A stretch of 64,000 nt of DNA, from NCBI GenBank assembly GCA_913058395.1, contig CAJXQI010000012.1:62001-126000 (forward strand), written 5' to 3'. This DNA is from an uncultured Colwellia sp. Lineage in GTDB: Bacteria > Pseudomonadota > Gammaproteobacteria > Enterobacterales > Alteromonadaceae. This document shows, piece after piece, positions 35,726-45,675 of this stretch. The notes below the pieces were generated by a model that was given only the letters and a program-made list of their open reading frames with translations, searched no databases and was not told the DNA's origin. Made by a program: the position numbers and the translations under genes. Every line of letters starts with the position of its first letter. The first letter of the stretch is position 1.

Positions 35726-38167
35726 CTAGCGCATGATACTTTGTAAAACTTCTATATCGACTAAGTTACTCACCGAACCTTTCAACAAGCCTAGCGTGCT
35801 ACTATCAACTAGTTTATCGTCCTCATCAGTAACAATATAACCTTTATCTTTCATCGCTAGAATTAAGGTTGATTGCGCTTTTTTGTCGATAAACTCAGGC
35901 GCATTGATGTTATTAAGTACTGATAAACGCTGAGCAATGGCGACAACCTTGTCGTCTAACTCTGATTTAGCTACTGGTGCTAAACGACCTAATAGTGTTG
36001 TGATAATAGCGAACCTTTGCATGGTTTCATTAACACATTCGGCCATTAAGCGAACTTTAGCGCGAGTTTCGCTATCGCTACTCAACGACCAGAAGCCTGC
36101 TTTAGTTTGTTTAGCAATCTCTTGGCTTGTTAAGAATTGGCAAATATCTTCAACCTGAGCACTAACATCATCTGCGCTTTGCCATAAAAACAAATCAGTT
36201 TTTAACAGCTCTACTAAACGTTGTACTTGAGCCACTAAATCATCTTGGCTAATTTTGGCGTTACGCTCTAATAATCGACAAACCAACGACGGCACAATAA
36301 ATGTGTGTAGTATATTATTGCGATAGTAGCGTAGTTCTAAAATTGCGCTGTCAGTTAATGAAACAATTTCGCCAAAACTGTCTTGGTTGATTGTGACTTT
36401 GTTCAAGGTAATAACATGTGCAAGTAACTCTGCACCGGTTTCTTGCGGTATGGTTAATTCTGCATGATAAGGTGCAGCACGCTGTAGCGTTAAGAAAAAG
36501 TCTAATTGCGTGATCAGCTCAGCTTTTGTCAGCGCTTTGTTGTCAGTGGCATGTAAAATTAACGAAACCAAAGCGACACCATTTAATGCTGCACATTGAT
36601 TGATTGAAGTCATTACTTGATGTGCTAGCGTGTTAACACTTGGTGTTAACCATTTTGGCTTTTGTGGATCAATTGGATCTATTGCTTGCTTCCAATCAGG
36701 TACTTCTTTGTTTAAAAACTGATTGATATTAATTGGCTCACCAAAGTTCACATAGCCTTTGCCGTAGTTTCTTAAATTACGAATGGCTTTGAAAACACCA
36801 AAGATGGATTCGCCTTTCTTTTGACTGCCGCTTAGTTCTTTATGGTAGGTTCCCACTTCCATTACATGTTCATAGCCTAAGTAAACAGGCACTAAGGTTA
36901 ATGGTCTGTCGATGCCACGCAATAAGCTTTGTATGGTCATAGCAAGCATGCCAGTTTTCGGTGACAGTAAGCGACCTGTGCGGCTGCGGCCACCTTCAGA
37001 ATAATATTTTACTGAATAACCACGTTCAAAAAGTAGCCCTAAATATTCACGGAAAATAGTGGAGTATAAGCGATTACCTTTAAAGCTACGTCGAATGAAA
37101 AATGCTCCTGCTTTTCTAAATATTGGTCCGGCAGGCCAGAAATTTAAGTTAATGCCAGCAGCGATACGAGGTGTTACTAATCCTTGTTGGAAAATTACAT
37201 AGGTAAGCAGTAAATAATCCATGTGGCTACGATGACAAGGTACATAAATAATTTCATGACCTTCTTGTGCTAAGTTACGCAAGCGCTCAGCTTTACTGAC
37301 TTCAATGCCATTGTATAAACGATTCCATAACCAGCCTAGAATTCGTTCGCCAAAGCGTACGGTAACATCGCGATAATCACCGGCAATTTCATCCATTATC
37401 GCCAAGGCTTGTTTCTTAATTTCGGCTTCGCTAACTGATTTGTTTTGTGCTTCGTCAGTGATCAATCGTTTAATCGACGGATTGACCAATAGGGTTTCAA
37501 ACATTTGTTGACGATGCATTAACCTTGGGCCAGTTGCTGCAATAATTTGTCGGTGAAAATGAAAACGGGCAATACGCATTAGTTTACGCGCACTTGACTC
37601 ATCACTACCGTGTTTATCAGCCATATGGCGGAATGAAATAGCTTCACTAAAGCGCACCATAGTATGGCGGCCTAGAAACAATACGATGAAAAATTTACGT
37701 AACCAAGTAGGGGATTCTTGATCTGCCAATAAGTTACCAACATTTGTGGTGTTTTTTTCTTTTGTTGGCGTACGACCCCAAATAACATTGGCGGGAATTA
37801 GTTGTGCATCAAGGTTTTCGTCTTTCGCATGAGCGTTTAATAGTTCAAAACCTTGTGCAATGGCGGTGGTTTTTGTTGGTTTTCGCCAGTGGAATAGTGC
37901 TGTTGGCTTTTCCAAAAATAATAATCGCGACAATGCCTGACCATTGACCAACACTTTTTCTAAAGGATCGGGTAAATTGGCTTTTTTACACGCGGTGCGT
38001 AGCGATAAAATATCGCTAGCAGACTGATGGCGTAAAACATAAAACACTGGTTGTTCAGGCGTGAACTGACCAGAATTTATTAAGTTATCGGCAACAGCTT
38101 TACAACTTACCAATAACTTTATCGGTAAACGAAGTAACAAATAGAATAATTTACGAATGGCTAACAT
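35726..38167 (-). CDS. plsB: Glycerol-3-phosphate 1-O-acyltransferase PlsB
   Basis: 813-residue inner-membrane-associated acyltransferase that makes lysophosphatidic acid from glycerol-3-phosphate and acyl-ACP/CoA. The acyltransferase motif I HX4D is seen as VPCHRSHMDYLLL. Further blocks are GAFFIRRSFKGNRLYS, YYSEGGRSRTGRLLSPKTGM and LVPVYLGYEHVMEVGTY. Length matches E. coli PlsB (807). It is divergent from a NYN-domain gene across 217 bp. Confidence 0.97.
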   Translation of the reverse strand: MLAIRKLFYLLLRLPIKLLVSCKAVADNLINSGQFTPEQPVFYVLRHQSASDILSLRTACKKANLPDPLEKVLVNGQALSRLLFLEKPTALFHWRKPTKTTAIAQGFELLNAHAKDENLDAQLIPANVIWGRTPTKEKNTTNVGNLLADQESPTWLRKFFIVLFLGRHTMVRFSEAISFRHMADKHGSDESSARKLMRIARFHFHRQIIAATGPRLMHRQQMFETLLVNPSIKRLITDEAQNKSVSEAEIKKQALAIMDEIAGDYRDVTVRFGERILGWLWNRLYNGIEVSKAERLRNLAQEGHEIIYVPCHRSHMDYLLLTYVIFQQGLVTPRIAAGINLNFWPAGPIFRKAGAFFIRRSFKGNRLYSTIFREYLGLLFERGYSVKYYSEGGRSRTGRLLSPKTGMLAMTIQSLLRGIDRPLTLVPVYLGYEHVMEVGTYHKELSGSQKKGESIFGVFKAIRNLRNYGKGYVNFGEPININQFLNKEVPDWKQAIDPIDPQKPKWLTPSVNTLAHQVMTSINQCAALNGVALVSLILHATDNKALTKAELITQLDFFLTLQRAAPYHAELTIPQETGAELLAHVITLNKVTINQDSFGEIVSLTDSAILELRYYRNNILHTFIVPSLVCRLLERNAKISQDDLVAQVQRLVELLKTDLFLWQSADDVSAQVEDICQFLTSQEIAKQTKAGFWSLSSDSETRAKVRLMAECVNETMQRFAIITTLLGRLAPVAKSELDDKVVAIAQRLSVLNNINAPEFIDKKAQSTLILAMKDKGYIVTDEDDKLVDSSTLGLLKGSVSNLVDIEVLQSIMR

Positions 38168-38384
38168 CTTGTTTTACTCAACTTTATTTGACTCATTATT
38201 GTATCACTTAGCCGCAATCTTGTCTCTTTTTCACTAAGATCAGCGCAAGTTTTTTGCTATAACTAAAAGGGTGAAGCTCTATATTTACCTGTCAAATTAG
38301 CTAAATCAAAAGTACCATAATGAAAACTAAAGAATTTTTTCAATAACGTTAATACTTATCGGTTAAATCCGTTTTAGGCTATTT

Positions 38385-38876
38385 ATGCAAAAAGAGTTAC
38401 CTGCCAAGAAAATCGCAATTTTTGTTGATGTACAAAACATTTATTACACCACCCGTGACACTTTTGCCCGACAATTTAATTATCGAGAGTTTTGGCAGCA
38501 GATAAGTAAAGAAGGCGATATTATTATCGCTAACGCGTATGCGATACAGCGCAGTGATGACCAACAGCACAAATTTCAAAAAGCACTGAAACATATAGGT
38601 TTTAATGTCAAATTAAAGCCATTCATTCAGCGTCGTGATGGTTCAGCAAAAGGCGATTGGGATGTTGGCATTACCATTGATGTTATGGAAGCTGCCGTTG
38701 ACGCCGATATTATTGTTTTACTTTCAGGCGATGGCGATTTTGAGATGTTGCTACGTAAAGTGATGACTCGTGATGGCGTTGAAAGCTATGTCTATGGCGT
38801 TACTGAGCTAACCGCACAAGCGCTGATTAATTCAGCCAGTGAATTTTTTCCTATTGATAGCCGTTTACTAATTTAA
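38385..38876 (+). CDS. NYN domain protein (LabA/DUF88 family)
   Basis: 163-residue PIN-like NYN-domain protein, predicted RNA-processing nuclease. Acidic catalytic positions are visible in IAIFVDVQNIYY (first strand), KGDWDVGITIDVMEAA and VLLSGDGDFEMLLRKV. The whole protein is one domain with no added C-terminal OST-HTH. The biological target is unknown. It stands alone between plsB and the CheX-receiver gene. Confidence 0.9.
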   Translation: MQKELPAKKIAIFVDVQNIYYTTRDTFARQFNYREFWQQISKEGDIIIANAYAIQRSDDQQHKFQKALKHIGFNVKLKPFIQRRDGSAKGDWDVGITIDVMEAAVDADIIVLLSGDGDFEMLLRKVMTRDGVESYVYGVTELTAQALINSASEFFPIDSRLLI

Positions 38877-38960
38877 CTCGCTAAATTTGTAATTGTAGTT
38901 TGAGCTTAGTATGGTATTTTTTAGTAACGATAAAAAAATAATAAAAACCAAGGAATCGTA

Positions 38961-39905
38961 ATGTCAGTTGAAGCTTTATATAAAGTTATTTTATATCCAT
39001 TTATCAATGAATCGCTTGCCAGCTTAAAGGCTATGACTAAGTTAACCGGTGAAGCAGGTGAAGCCTTTGTCGACAGTGTTGATGATTTTCGTTTTAAAGG
39101 TTATGCCGTTTGCTCTGAAGTCACTGGCGGGTTAGATGGTGTTATTATGATGCATCACTACCCAGAAACCGCAATCGCCATTGGTAATTCAGTGTGTGAA
39201 AATATGTTTGAAGAATCATATGAATTTACTGAAATTAATGATGATTTGAGCAATGCATTAGCTGAGTGGGGTAATACCATCGTTGGTCGCTCAACCGATT
39301 TACATGGTCGTTATAGTTTAGATTATAAATTCTCTAGCCCGTACTTTGTTCACGATGTGAATGATATGGACAAATATTTAACAGGCGTTAAAGAAGTTAT
39401 TACTGTGCCAATTACTGTTAACGGTGTTGGGCGCTATTATTTCAATCTGTTAGTTCGCAATGTTGAATATCAATCCATTGGTATTAAGCGAGAAGCTAGT
39501 ACTGGTATTGCGAATGTTCATACCAAGAACTTGCCACTTGAAAGTAAAATATTACTCGTTGATGACAGTAGTATGATTCGTAAAGCACTGAAACGTTACC
39601 TAGCACAATTAGGTTATAACAACGTGATTGAAGCTGATGATGGCTCAACGGCGGTTTCTATGGTTGCTGAACATCAACCTGATTTTATGATCATGGACGT
39701 GGTGATGGGCGAAATGAATGGTAACCAAGCGTTAGCAATAATTCGCGCTAACGGTAGTGATGTGCCTGTTGTAATGCTGAGTTCAGTAACGGATAAAGCG
39801 TTAGTTAGCGAATGTGAAAGGCATGGAATATCCGGCTTTATTTTTAAACCTATCCAAGCTGATAATGGTGCGGAAATTGTTAAAGATTACTTGAAAATAG
39901 CGTAA
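38961..39905 (+). CDS. CheX-like phosphatase domain fused to a response-regulator receiver
   Basis: 314 residues. Residues 1 to about 170 are a CheX/CheC-type domain; the phosphatase signature ExxN is readable as E102-W-G-N105 in AEWGNTIVGR. Residues about 195-314 are a receiver with acidic pair DD (LLVDDSSMIRKAL), phospho-acceptor Asp246 (FMIMDVVMGEMNG), Ser/Thr in MLSSVTD and Lys in FIFKPIQ. No DNA-binding or enzymatic output follows. The phosphatase half may dephosphorylate its own or another receiver such as CheY (inference). The start ATG has AAGGAA 8 nt upstream. No chemotaxis operon is adjacent. Confidence 0.88.
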   Translation: MSVEALYKVILYPFINESLASLKAMTKLTGEAGEAFVDSVDDFRFKGYAVCSEVTGGLDGVIMMHHYPETAIAIGNSVCENMFEESYEFTEINDDLSNALAEWGNTIVGRSTDLHGRYSLDYKFSSPYFVHDVNDMDKYLTGVKEVITVPITVNGVGRYYFNLLVRNVEYQSIGIKREASTGIANVHTKNLPLESKILLVDDSSMIRKALKRYLAQLGYNNVIEADDGSTAVSMVAEHQPDFMIMDVVMGEMNGNQALAIIRANGSDVPVVMLSSVTDKALVSECERHGISGFIFKPIQADNGAEIVKDYLKIA

Positions 39906-40062
39906 TAAAGCTATTTTTTACGAAGAATGCTGATGTGCTTAAATGTTGTATTAAAAGCACAACAGCAAAACAAAGCTTGTGAGAATAATTGTAGATTGTT
40001 GAAACAATATTGGACTTTTCGAGGTCATTGTTAGCTAGCTTTAATAAATATTGGACAAATAA

Positions 40063-40713
40063 GTGCGATTTTTTTGTTTTACCTCTTTATTCTTTTTTTT
40101 CAGCTCTTGCCATGTGATGGCTGGAAACTTTAAGGTAACGCTTGTTGATAGTAACAATGACCCGCTGCCTGATATGGTGGTTTATTTTCAACCGTTAGAT
40201 GGCATGGTGTTACCTGTTAGCAATAAAACGGTTGAAATAGGTCAACTAGACCGTGCGTTTACCCCCTATATTAATGTTATGCAGTTAGGTAGCAGTGCTA
40301 ACTTTCAAAACAAAGATGATATTACCCATCATATTTATTCCCCTGTAGGTGAAAATAAGTTTTCATTTAAAATTCGGGCCGGCCAATCACAGCGCAAAGA
40401 TGACTTTCAACAATCAGGTGAAGTGGCTATGGGCTGCAATATACATGACTGGATGAGTGGTTATTTATATATTGTTGATACACCACTGTTCGGAAAAACT
40501 GATGCACAAGGTCGCGTTAGTATTGCGATAGAGCAACAAGGAAAATATCAGCTGGTTGTTTGGCATCCACATCTTGAAATTGAAAATCACAGTGTCAGCC
40601 AGCAGGTACAATGGCCTGAAAGTACACAAGTAATGATAAAAATCCCTCATAAAATGGGAAAAAATTCAGAGCAAAAAAATGAAGAAGATTTCGATTTTTT
40701 ATCTGATTATTAA
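40063..40713 (+). CDS. Secreted cupredoxin (blue copper)-type protein
   Basis: 216 residues from GTG, with a signal peptide (RFFCFTSLFFFFSSCHVMA). The fold resembles the methylamine-utilisation/plastocyanin-like group. Type-1 copper ligands are readable: His in DDITHHIYS, then Cys, His and Met in MGCNIHDWMSGYLYI (C-x2-H-x2-M). A Lys/Glu/Asp-rich tail ends the protein. It would act in the periplasm. The next gene, a membrane GGDEF/EAL protein, begins 14 bp later, and an outer-membrane barrel gene ends the unit. I infer a copper or redox input to that c-di-GMP enzyme. Confidence 0.85.
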   Translation: MRFFCFTSLFFFFSSCHVMAGNFKVTLVDSNNDPLPDMVVYFQPLDGMVLPVSNKTVEIGQLDRAFTPYINVMQLGSSANFQNKDDITHHIYSPVGENKFSFKIRAGQSQRKDDFQQSGEVAMGCNIHDWMSGYLYIVDTPLFGKTDAQGRVSIAIEQQGKYQLVVWHPHLEIENHSVSQQVQWPESTQVMIKIPHKMGKNSEQKNEEDFDFLSDY

Positions 40714-40727
40714 GGACGATTCTCTCA

Positions 40728-43058
40728 ATGAAGAGTTTACAAACTAAGATATTTCTATTTTTTGTTCTGTTGTTGCTCTTAGTGCAAGCTATTGCATTTT
40801 GGACAATTATGGCTGGCAATAAAAGCCAAGAAAAACAAGAAATAACTAATCGTTTGACAACGGCAAAAACTATCTTTAATGCTCAGTTTGATAGCCGAAG
40901 AGATTATCTGACGGCCTTTGCGGAAACCGCAGCGAAAGATTACGGTATTAAACAAGTTTTTGAAGATGAAGTGCGCAGTTTATTAGTGGCGATGAATAAC
41001 CATCGTAAGCGTATTGATGCCGATATTGCGATGGCGGTATCAGCAGCAGGTGTGATTACCGCACAGCTTGTTGTTGAGCAAGACGCATCAGGAAAATTAA
41101 AAGTAAAACAAGGAATTGAACGTAATCAAACATTTCGATTCCCACATTGGTTAGAAAACCAAGAACAATCACATTTGTATGTTGTTGATCATGTTGTTTA
41201 TCAAGTGAGCTTTTCACCTTTGACGGTTGGCGCGCGAACGATAGGCTGGCTAGCTTTTGGTTTTGAAATTGATCAAGAACTTGCTCAGCACTTTTTTGAT
41301 ATTACTCAGCTACATACTGACTTTGCTCTTGTACAAGGTGAAAGTTGGCGTTTAATCGCTTCCTCCAATTCAACTGCCGATTTAGCATTAACGAAACAGG
41401 TTGTTAAAAATACTACACCAGAAGAATATATTGCGGTTGGTCATCTTATTGATGAAACAGATAATGTGCAATTAGCTCTTGCTATGTATGGTTTACGTGC
41501 TGATATTGTTGAGGTGTTGCAAAAGCAGTGGTGGCAGTTTTTAATCTTAACGATTGTGACCTTATTGCTGTCACTTACTGTGGCCTATATTATTGCCGCT
41601 TCAATTACTAAACCGATAAAATTGCTGGTTAAGCAGGCTAAAATAGTGGCTAGCGGCGATTACAATCAAACGGTAAAGGTAAACGATAAAAGTGAACTCG
41701 GGCAATTGGCTAATGAATTTAATGCTATGCAATCAGCGGTTTTATCGCGCGAGAAGTCAATAACTCATAGCGCAAATCATGACCCATTAACTGATTTACC
41801 TAATCGCAGTGTATTAAAGCTAATGTTGCAAACTTTGGCTGATAAAAAACAAGCATTTACCGTATTTCATTTAAATTTAAGTCGTTTAAAAGATGTTAAT
41901 GAAACCCTTGGCCATGATGTTGGTGACTGGCTAATTAAAACAACGGCGAAAAGACTCGCTACCTTGCAAGAGTTTCAGTTGTTATGTCATGTCGGTGCTG
42001 ATGAATTCGTTTTGTTAGCAGAAATATCACCTGGGTCATCGTTAGAATTTTCAAAAGATGCCTTGGTCGAAAAAATTCACCAGGCTTTAGAAGAAAATTG
42101 CGAATATCAAGGCATCAGTCTGCAATTACAAGTGCGCATAGGCATTGCGGCAGTTCCAGAGCATTGCCAAAGTACTAAGTCAGTTTTACAAATGGCAGAT
42201 ACTGCCTTACATCACAGCCACAAAGTTAATCAGTTGGTGCAAACTTACCATCAAGATCTTGATGTAAATAGTGTTGAGCGTTTAAACCTGATTAATGACT
42301 TAAAAGATGCCATTGTTGGTGACCAACTAGAGTTGCACTATCAACCTAAACTAGATTTAAGCACAGGTATAGTTACTCATGTAGAAGCGCTTGTACGTTG
42401 GCGTCATCCAAGTTTAGGCATGGTACCGCCTGACAATTTTATTCATATTGCTGAACAAACTGGACAAATTAATGCATTAACTCAATGGGTATTTATTACC
42501 ACGTTAAAGCAATATCAATTATGGCGAGCGCTAGGATTGAATATTAGTGTTGCAGTAAACATCTCGGCAGAAAATCTTAAAGACAGCCAGTTTTATCAAT
42601 TTATATGTCAATCGATTGAAGAGTTTAGTGTACCCGCAGAAAAAATAACGCTGGAAGTAACAGAAAGTGCCGTTGTTGACGATCCGGTTTCTGCAATTGC
42701 ATTATTACAGCGGTTTAAAGATCGAGGCATGCGTATATCTATAGATGACTATGGCACGGGTTACTCCTCACTAGCACAACTAAAACAATTGCCTGTGCAT
42801 GAGCTTAAAATTGATAAATCTTTTGTTCAACGTTTATGTGATGATGAAGATGATAGAATTATTGTTCGTTCAACCATCGAATTAGCCCACAATATGGGAC
42901 TTAGTGTGGTTGCTGAAGGTGTTGAAGACGAGTTTGCGTTAAACTGGTTGGCAAAAAATAATTGTGAACTCGGGCAAGGTTACTTTATCAGTCGCCCTAA
43001 ACATGCAAACGAGTTAACACCATGGCTATTAGAACAAAAGGTAGCCGTTTTTGAATAG
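40728..43058 (+). CDS. Membrane GGDEF/EAL protein, probable c-di-GMP phosphodiesterase
   Basis: 776 residues. Layout: TM1 (about 9-28), periplasmic sensor region (about 29-265), TM2 (about 270-292), HAMP (SITKPIKLLVKQA), GGDEF domain (about 345-500) and EAL domain (about 515-770). The GGDEF signature reads HVGADEF, with Ala at the second Gly, so cyclase activity is doubtful. The EAL domain keeps VEALVRWRHP, the NISAENL Asn, LEVTESA, IDDYGTGYSS, LKIDKSFV, VVAEGVED and GQGYFISRP. It should therefore hydrolyse c-di-GMP. It is the middle gene of a three-gene unit with a secreted blue-copper protein and an outer-membrane barrel. Confidence 0.92.
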   Translation: MKSLQTKIFLFFVLLLLLVQAIAFWTIMAGNKSQEKQEITNRLTTAKTIFNAQFDSRRDYLTAFAETAAKDYGIKQVFEDEVRSLLVAMNNHRKRIDADIAMAVSAAGVITAQLVVEQDASGKLKVKQGIERNQTFRFPHWLENQEQSHLYVVDHVVYQVSFSPLTVGARTIGWLAFGFEIDQELAQHFFDITQLHTDFALVQGESWRLIASSNSTADLALTKQVVKNTTPEEYIAVGHLIDETDNVQLALAMYGLRADIVEVLQKQWWQFLILTIVTLLLSLTVAYIIAASITKPIKLLVKQAKIVASGDYNQTVKVNDKSELGQLANEFNAMQSAVLSREKSITHSANHDPLTDLPNRSVLKLMLQTLADKKQAFTVFHLNLSRLKDVNETLGHDVGDWLIKTTAKRLATLQEFQLLCHVGADEFVLLAEISPGSSLEFSKDALVEKIHQALEENCEYQGISLQLQVRIGIAAVPEHCQSTKSVLQMADTALHHSHKVNQLVQTYHQDLDVNSVERLNLINDLKDAIVGDQLELHYQPKLDLSTGIVTHVEALVRWRHPSLGMVPPDNFIHIAEQTGQINALTQWVFITTLKQYQLWRALGLNISVAVNISAENLKDSQFYQFICQSIEEFSVPAEKITLEVTESAVVDDPVSAIALLQRFKDRGMRISIDDYGTGYSSLAQLKQLPVHELKIDKSFVQRLCDDEDDRIIVRSTIELAHNMGLSVVAEGVEDEFALNWLAKNNCELGQGYFISRPKHANELTPWLLEQKVAVFE

Positions 43059-43067
43059 GATATTACT

Positions 43068-44303
43068 TTGCTAAAAACAATGGTATTTGTTGGCTTACTT
43101 CTAGCTGTAGCTACTGCACATTCTGCAGAAATTAAGTTACATGGCGTACTAGATATTCGTGCAACAAGTGCAAGTACACTTGATAGTTATGTTGACGGCG
43201 GCTATGGAAAATTTACCAGCCATGATGGCGAGAATGTATCGTTAGCACAAGCAGGTAGTGAGTTAATTATTGAATGGGATACCGGTATTACTGCCAACAT
43301 AGTGGCAAATGCCTATAGTGATGAAAATGAAACTATTATTGGCATTACGGAAGCTTTTCTAAAATATCGCAGTTTACCTAATAGCAGCGGTTACCGTTGG
43401 CAGACGAAAGCAGGAATTTTTTATCCTGAAATATCATTAGAAAATAATGCCTATGCTTGGGCTAGTCGAAATACACTTAATTCATCAGCTATAAATACTT
43501 GGCTTGGTGAAGAAATTCGCGTGTTAGGTAGTGAGCTAGCATTAACTCGATTAGGAAAGTTTAATGATAGTGATTTTGATCTGACATTTGCCGCAACAGC
43601 CTTTGTTAACAATGATCCTGCTGGCGCTATGTTGTCTTGGCATGGTTGGAATATTGGCAATAGACAAACCTTATGGACAGACTCCAGAGCCATTCCTGAT
43701 TTTCGTGCCCGTATGCCGGGTTATGACCTTAATGGTCAAGCAGCAAAGTCAGATCCTTTTTTAGAGCTTGATGATAACTGGGGCTTTCATGTTAGAAGTA
43801 AAGTTAAATTTCACCGCAAAGGGCAGTTAACTCTTGGTTATTATGACAACAATGCAACGCCTTACATGGTTGAGAATGGTCAATATGGTTGGCGCACTCG
43901 TTTTACTCATGTAGGTTTTAGTTGGCGCTTGCCCAATGCATATGAATTCACTGCCCAGTATTTAACAGGTGATACTTTGATGCAAAGTCCTACAAGAAGA
44001 GATGTAGTGAATAACGACTACGCAAGTGGCTATGTGGCAGTGTCTAAACGTATTAAAAAGCATCGAGTAACGCTGCGACTAGAAGAGTTTTCAATTACTG
44101 ATAACGATCAAACCGTCGGCGATAATAATAATGAATACGGTAAATCAGCAACGGCAAACTATACTTATCGATATAGCAAGCCTTGGTTATTATCAGTTGA
44201 GTACAACTGGATCAATAGTCATCGTCCTGCTCGTATGTACACTAATCAAGCTGTAAACTTAGTCGAACGTCAATGGCAATTTGCTGCTAGATATTTCTTT
44301 TAG
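43068..44303 (+). CDS. Outer-membrane beta-barrel protein (porin-like)
   Basis: 411 residues with a signal peptide (MVFVGLLLAVATAHSAE). The mature part has alternating beta-strand patterns rich in aromatic residues and ends in WQFAARYFF, with the C-terminal Phe required for BAM-dependent outer-membrane insertion. The start is TTG 43068, since AGGA lies 7 bp before it; ATG 43080 has no Shine-Dalgarno. It lies 9 bp after the GGDEF/EAL gene. The substrate is unknown. No family name can be given with certainty. Confidence 0.75.
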   Translation: MLKTMVFVGLLLAVATAHSAEIKLHGVLDIRATSASTLDSYVDGGYGKFTSHDGENVSLAQAGSELIIEWDTGITANIVANAYSDENETIIGITEAFLKYRSLPNSSGYRWQTKAGIFYPEISLENNAYAWASRNTLNSSAINTWLGEEIRVLGSELALTRLGKFNDSDFDLTFAATAFVNNDPAGAMLSWHGWNIGNRQTLWTDSRAIPDFRARMPGYDLNGQAAKSDPFLELDDNWGFHVRSKVKFHRKGQLTLGYYDNNATPYMVENGQYGWRTRFTHVGFSWRLPNAYEFTAQYLTGDTLMQSPTRRDVVNNDYASGYVAVSKRIKKHRVTLRLEEFSITDNDQTVGDNNNEYGKSATANYTYRYSKPWLLSVEYNWINSHRPARMYTNQAVNLVERQWQFAARYFF

Positions 44304-44497
44304 TTTTCTAGATTAAATGTCAGTAATTTTTACAATGATGAAAATATGATTTTTAAGTGAAGATCATATTACTGTAATTTAAAGAGTTTTCTTTATGGTG
44401 TGATTTATGCAGGTTGAGTATTACTATAACAAGTGACAACTTCTTTATTTAATAAAGACTTGATAGCACTTAAAGCTAATTCTGAGGAATATATAAA

Positions 44498-45454
44498 ATG
44501 TTGCGTTCTATTAATGCATTACTAGTTTTGTATTTATTGCTGAGTCAGTATGCCTTTGCCGGCTTTATAGCCAATCCAGGCACTTGCGATGTAACGCGTG
44601 CCTCTCTAACATCAATTGAACAAATTGTTGCTCCTCCTCTGCCATCCGGGCAGCCATCAGGTATTAATTTACTTTCTACATCTTACGATGCTACTGCTTG
44701 TGTAGGTGTTTATTCAGGTAATGATGATGCGGGAGGTTTGAGTTCGCCAAGCCCTAATATTGGGCAGGCGGGAGATGGACTATTAAATGGTGAAGATGTT
44801 TTTAATGGTGAAGAATTTGTTGACCCGAGTGACTTTCAAGCCCTAGATCCCGATGGTGTAAAAAATGATCCTGGTTGGATTCATCTGGCGCATTTTGATG
44901 CAGAAAATAATGCTGCAGGAAATGTTAGTTATAGTATGGTTGGGCCGTCTCCACTGAATGATCCTTTGCTTACTTTAGATATAAGTGATTTATTAACACT
45001 GTCTTTATCATGTGCAGTGGCAGGTGATAACTTAACCGAATGTAGTTCTATTGATTGGTTGTTAACGACTAAGTTGGATATTATAGATAATGTACAAGCT
45101 TTGTTGGGTCCCGCAACATTTGACCACTTAGCATTTTCAGTTAAAGCTGGCTCTGGAAATGGAAATGGAAATGGAAATGGAAATGACACGGGAGGATTCG
45201 CAGTATACGATTTTAACTTTAAGACAATTTTTGCTGCAGAAAATAACCCAGCATTGAATTTTCTAACACCGTATCAACTTGGTGGAACTTTGAATACCGG
45301 TGACTTGGGCAATAAAGGTATATCACACCTTAATGTTTGGGCCCGTGATCCAATTAATGAAGCAACAAGCGTACCTGAGCCAACGAGTTTAGGTATCTTT
45401 GCTCTAGCATTGCTTATTGGTGGTTATCTTCGAAAAGAAGGCCATAACATTTAA
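44498..45454 (+). CDS. PEP-CTERM sorting domain protein
   Basis: 318-residue secreted protein with an N-terminal signal peptide (LLVLYLLLSQYAFAGFI). It ends in a PEP-CTERM signal at residues 292-318: VPEPTSLG, a hydrophobic helix (IFALALLIGGYL) and a basic tail (RK). Such proteins are processed by exosortase, not found in this window. Cysteines are few (CDVT, ACVG, LSCAV). A (GN)5 run is encoded by five tandem GGAAAT hexamers. The middle is Asp/Asn/Gly-rich and probably an extracellular beta-sandwich. A terminator follows directly. Confidence 0.88.
   Translation: MLRSINALLVLYLLLSQYAFAGFIANPGTCDVTRASLTSIEQIVAPPLPSGQPSGINLLSTSYDATACVGVYSGNDDAGGLSSPSPNIGQAGDGLLNGEDVFNGEEFVDPSDFQALDPDGVKNDPGWIHLAHFDAENNAAGNVSYSMVGPSPLNDPLLTLDISDLLTLSLSCAVAGDNLTECSSIDWLLTTKLDIIDNVQALLGPATFDHLAFSVKAGSGNGNGNGNGNDTGGFAVYDFNFKTIFAAENNPALNFLTPYQLGGTLNTGDLGNKGISHLNVWARDPINEATSVPEPTSLGIFALALLIGGYLRKEGHNI
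45155..45184 (+). repeat. Hexanucleotide tandem repeat (GGAAAT)5 inside the PEP-CTERM gene
   Basis: Five perfect copies of GGAAAT in frame encode alternating Gly-Asn. Copy-number change would alter the length by two residues per unit without a frameshift. It probably sits in a flexible linker. Confidence 0.9.
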
Positions 45455-45481
45455 TCAAAAAGTGATTATTCGGGATAATAG

Positions 45482-45510
45482 AAAGCGCTTCCTAATTGGA
45501 GGCGCTTTTT
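45482..45510 (+). terminator. Terminator of the PEP-CTERM gene
   Basis: AAGCGCTTCC / GGAGGCGCTT (one G-U pair) with loop TAATT and a T-run, 28 bp after the stop codon. Confidence 0.88.
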
Positions 45511-45675
45511 GTTTTCGGTGATAAGTATTTTGTTAATAGCCTGTTAACCTGTGATAAGCTAGCCTGAATAATCTAATGTATCAAGACTGATACAAAGAGT
45601 AGACAATTAGCTACCAACATCAATTTTTTTAAACGCTATGATGTAAATTCAAAGTTGTAAAATCAGGAATTAAAA

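Noticed and set aside
40430-40720. Small minus-strand frames antisense to the cupredoxin gene
   Set aside because: They are shadows of the plus-strand operon, which has convincing motifs and spacing.
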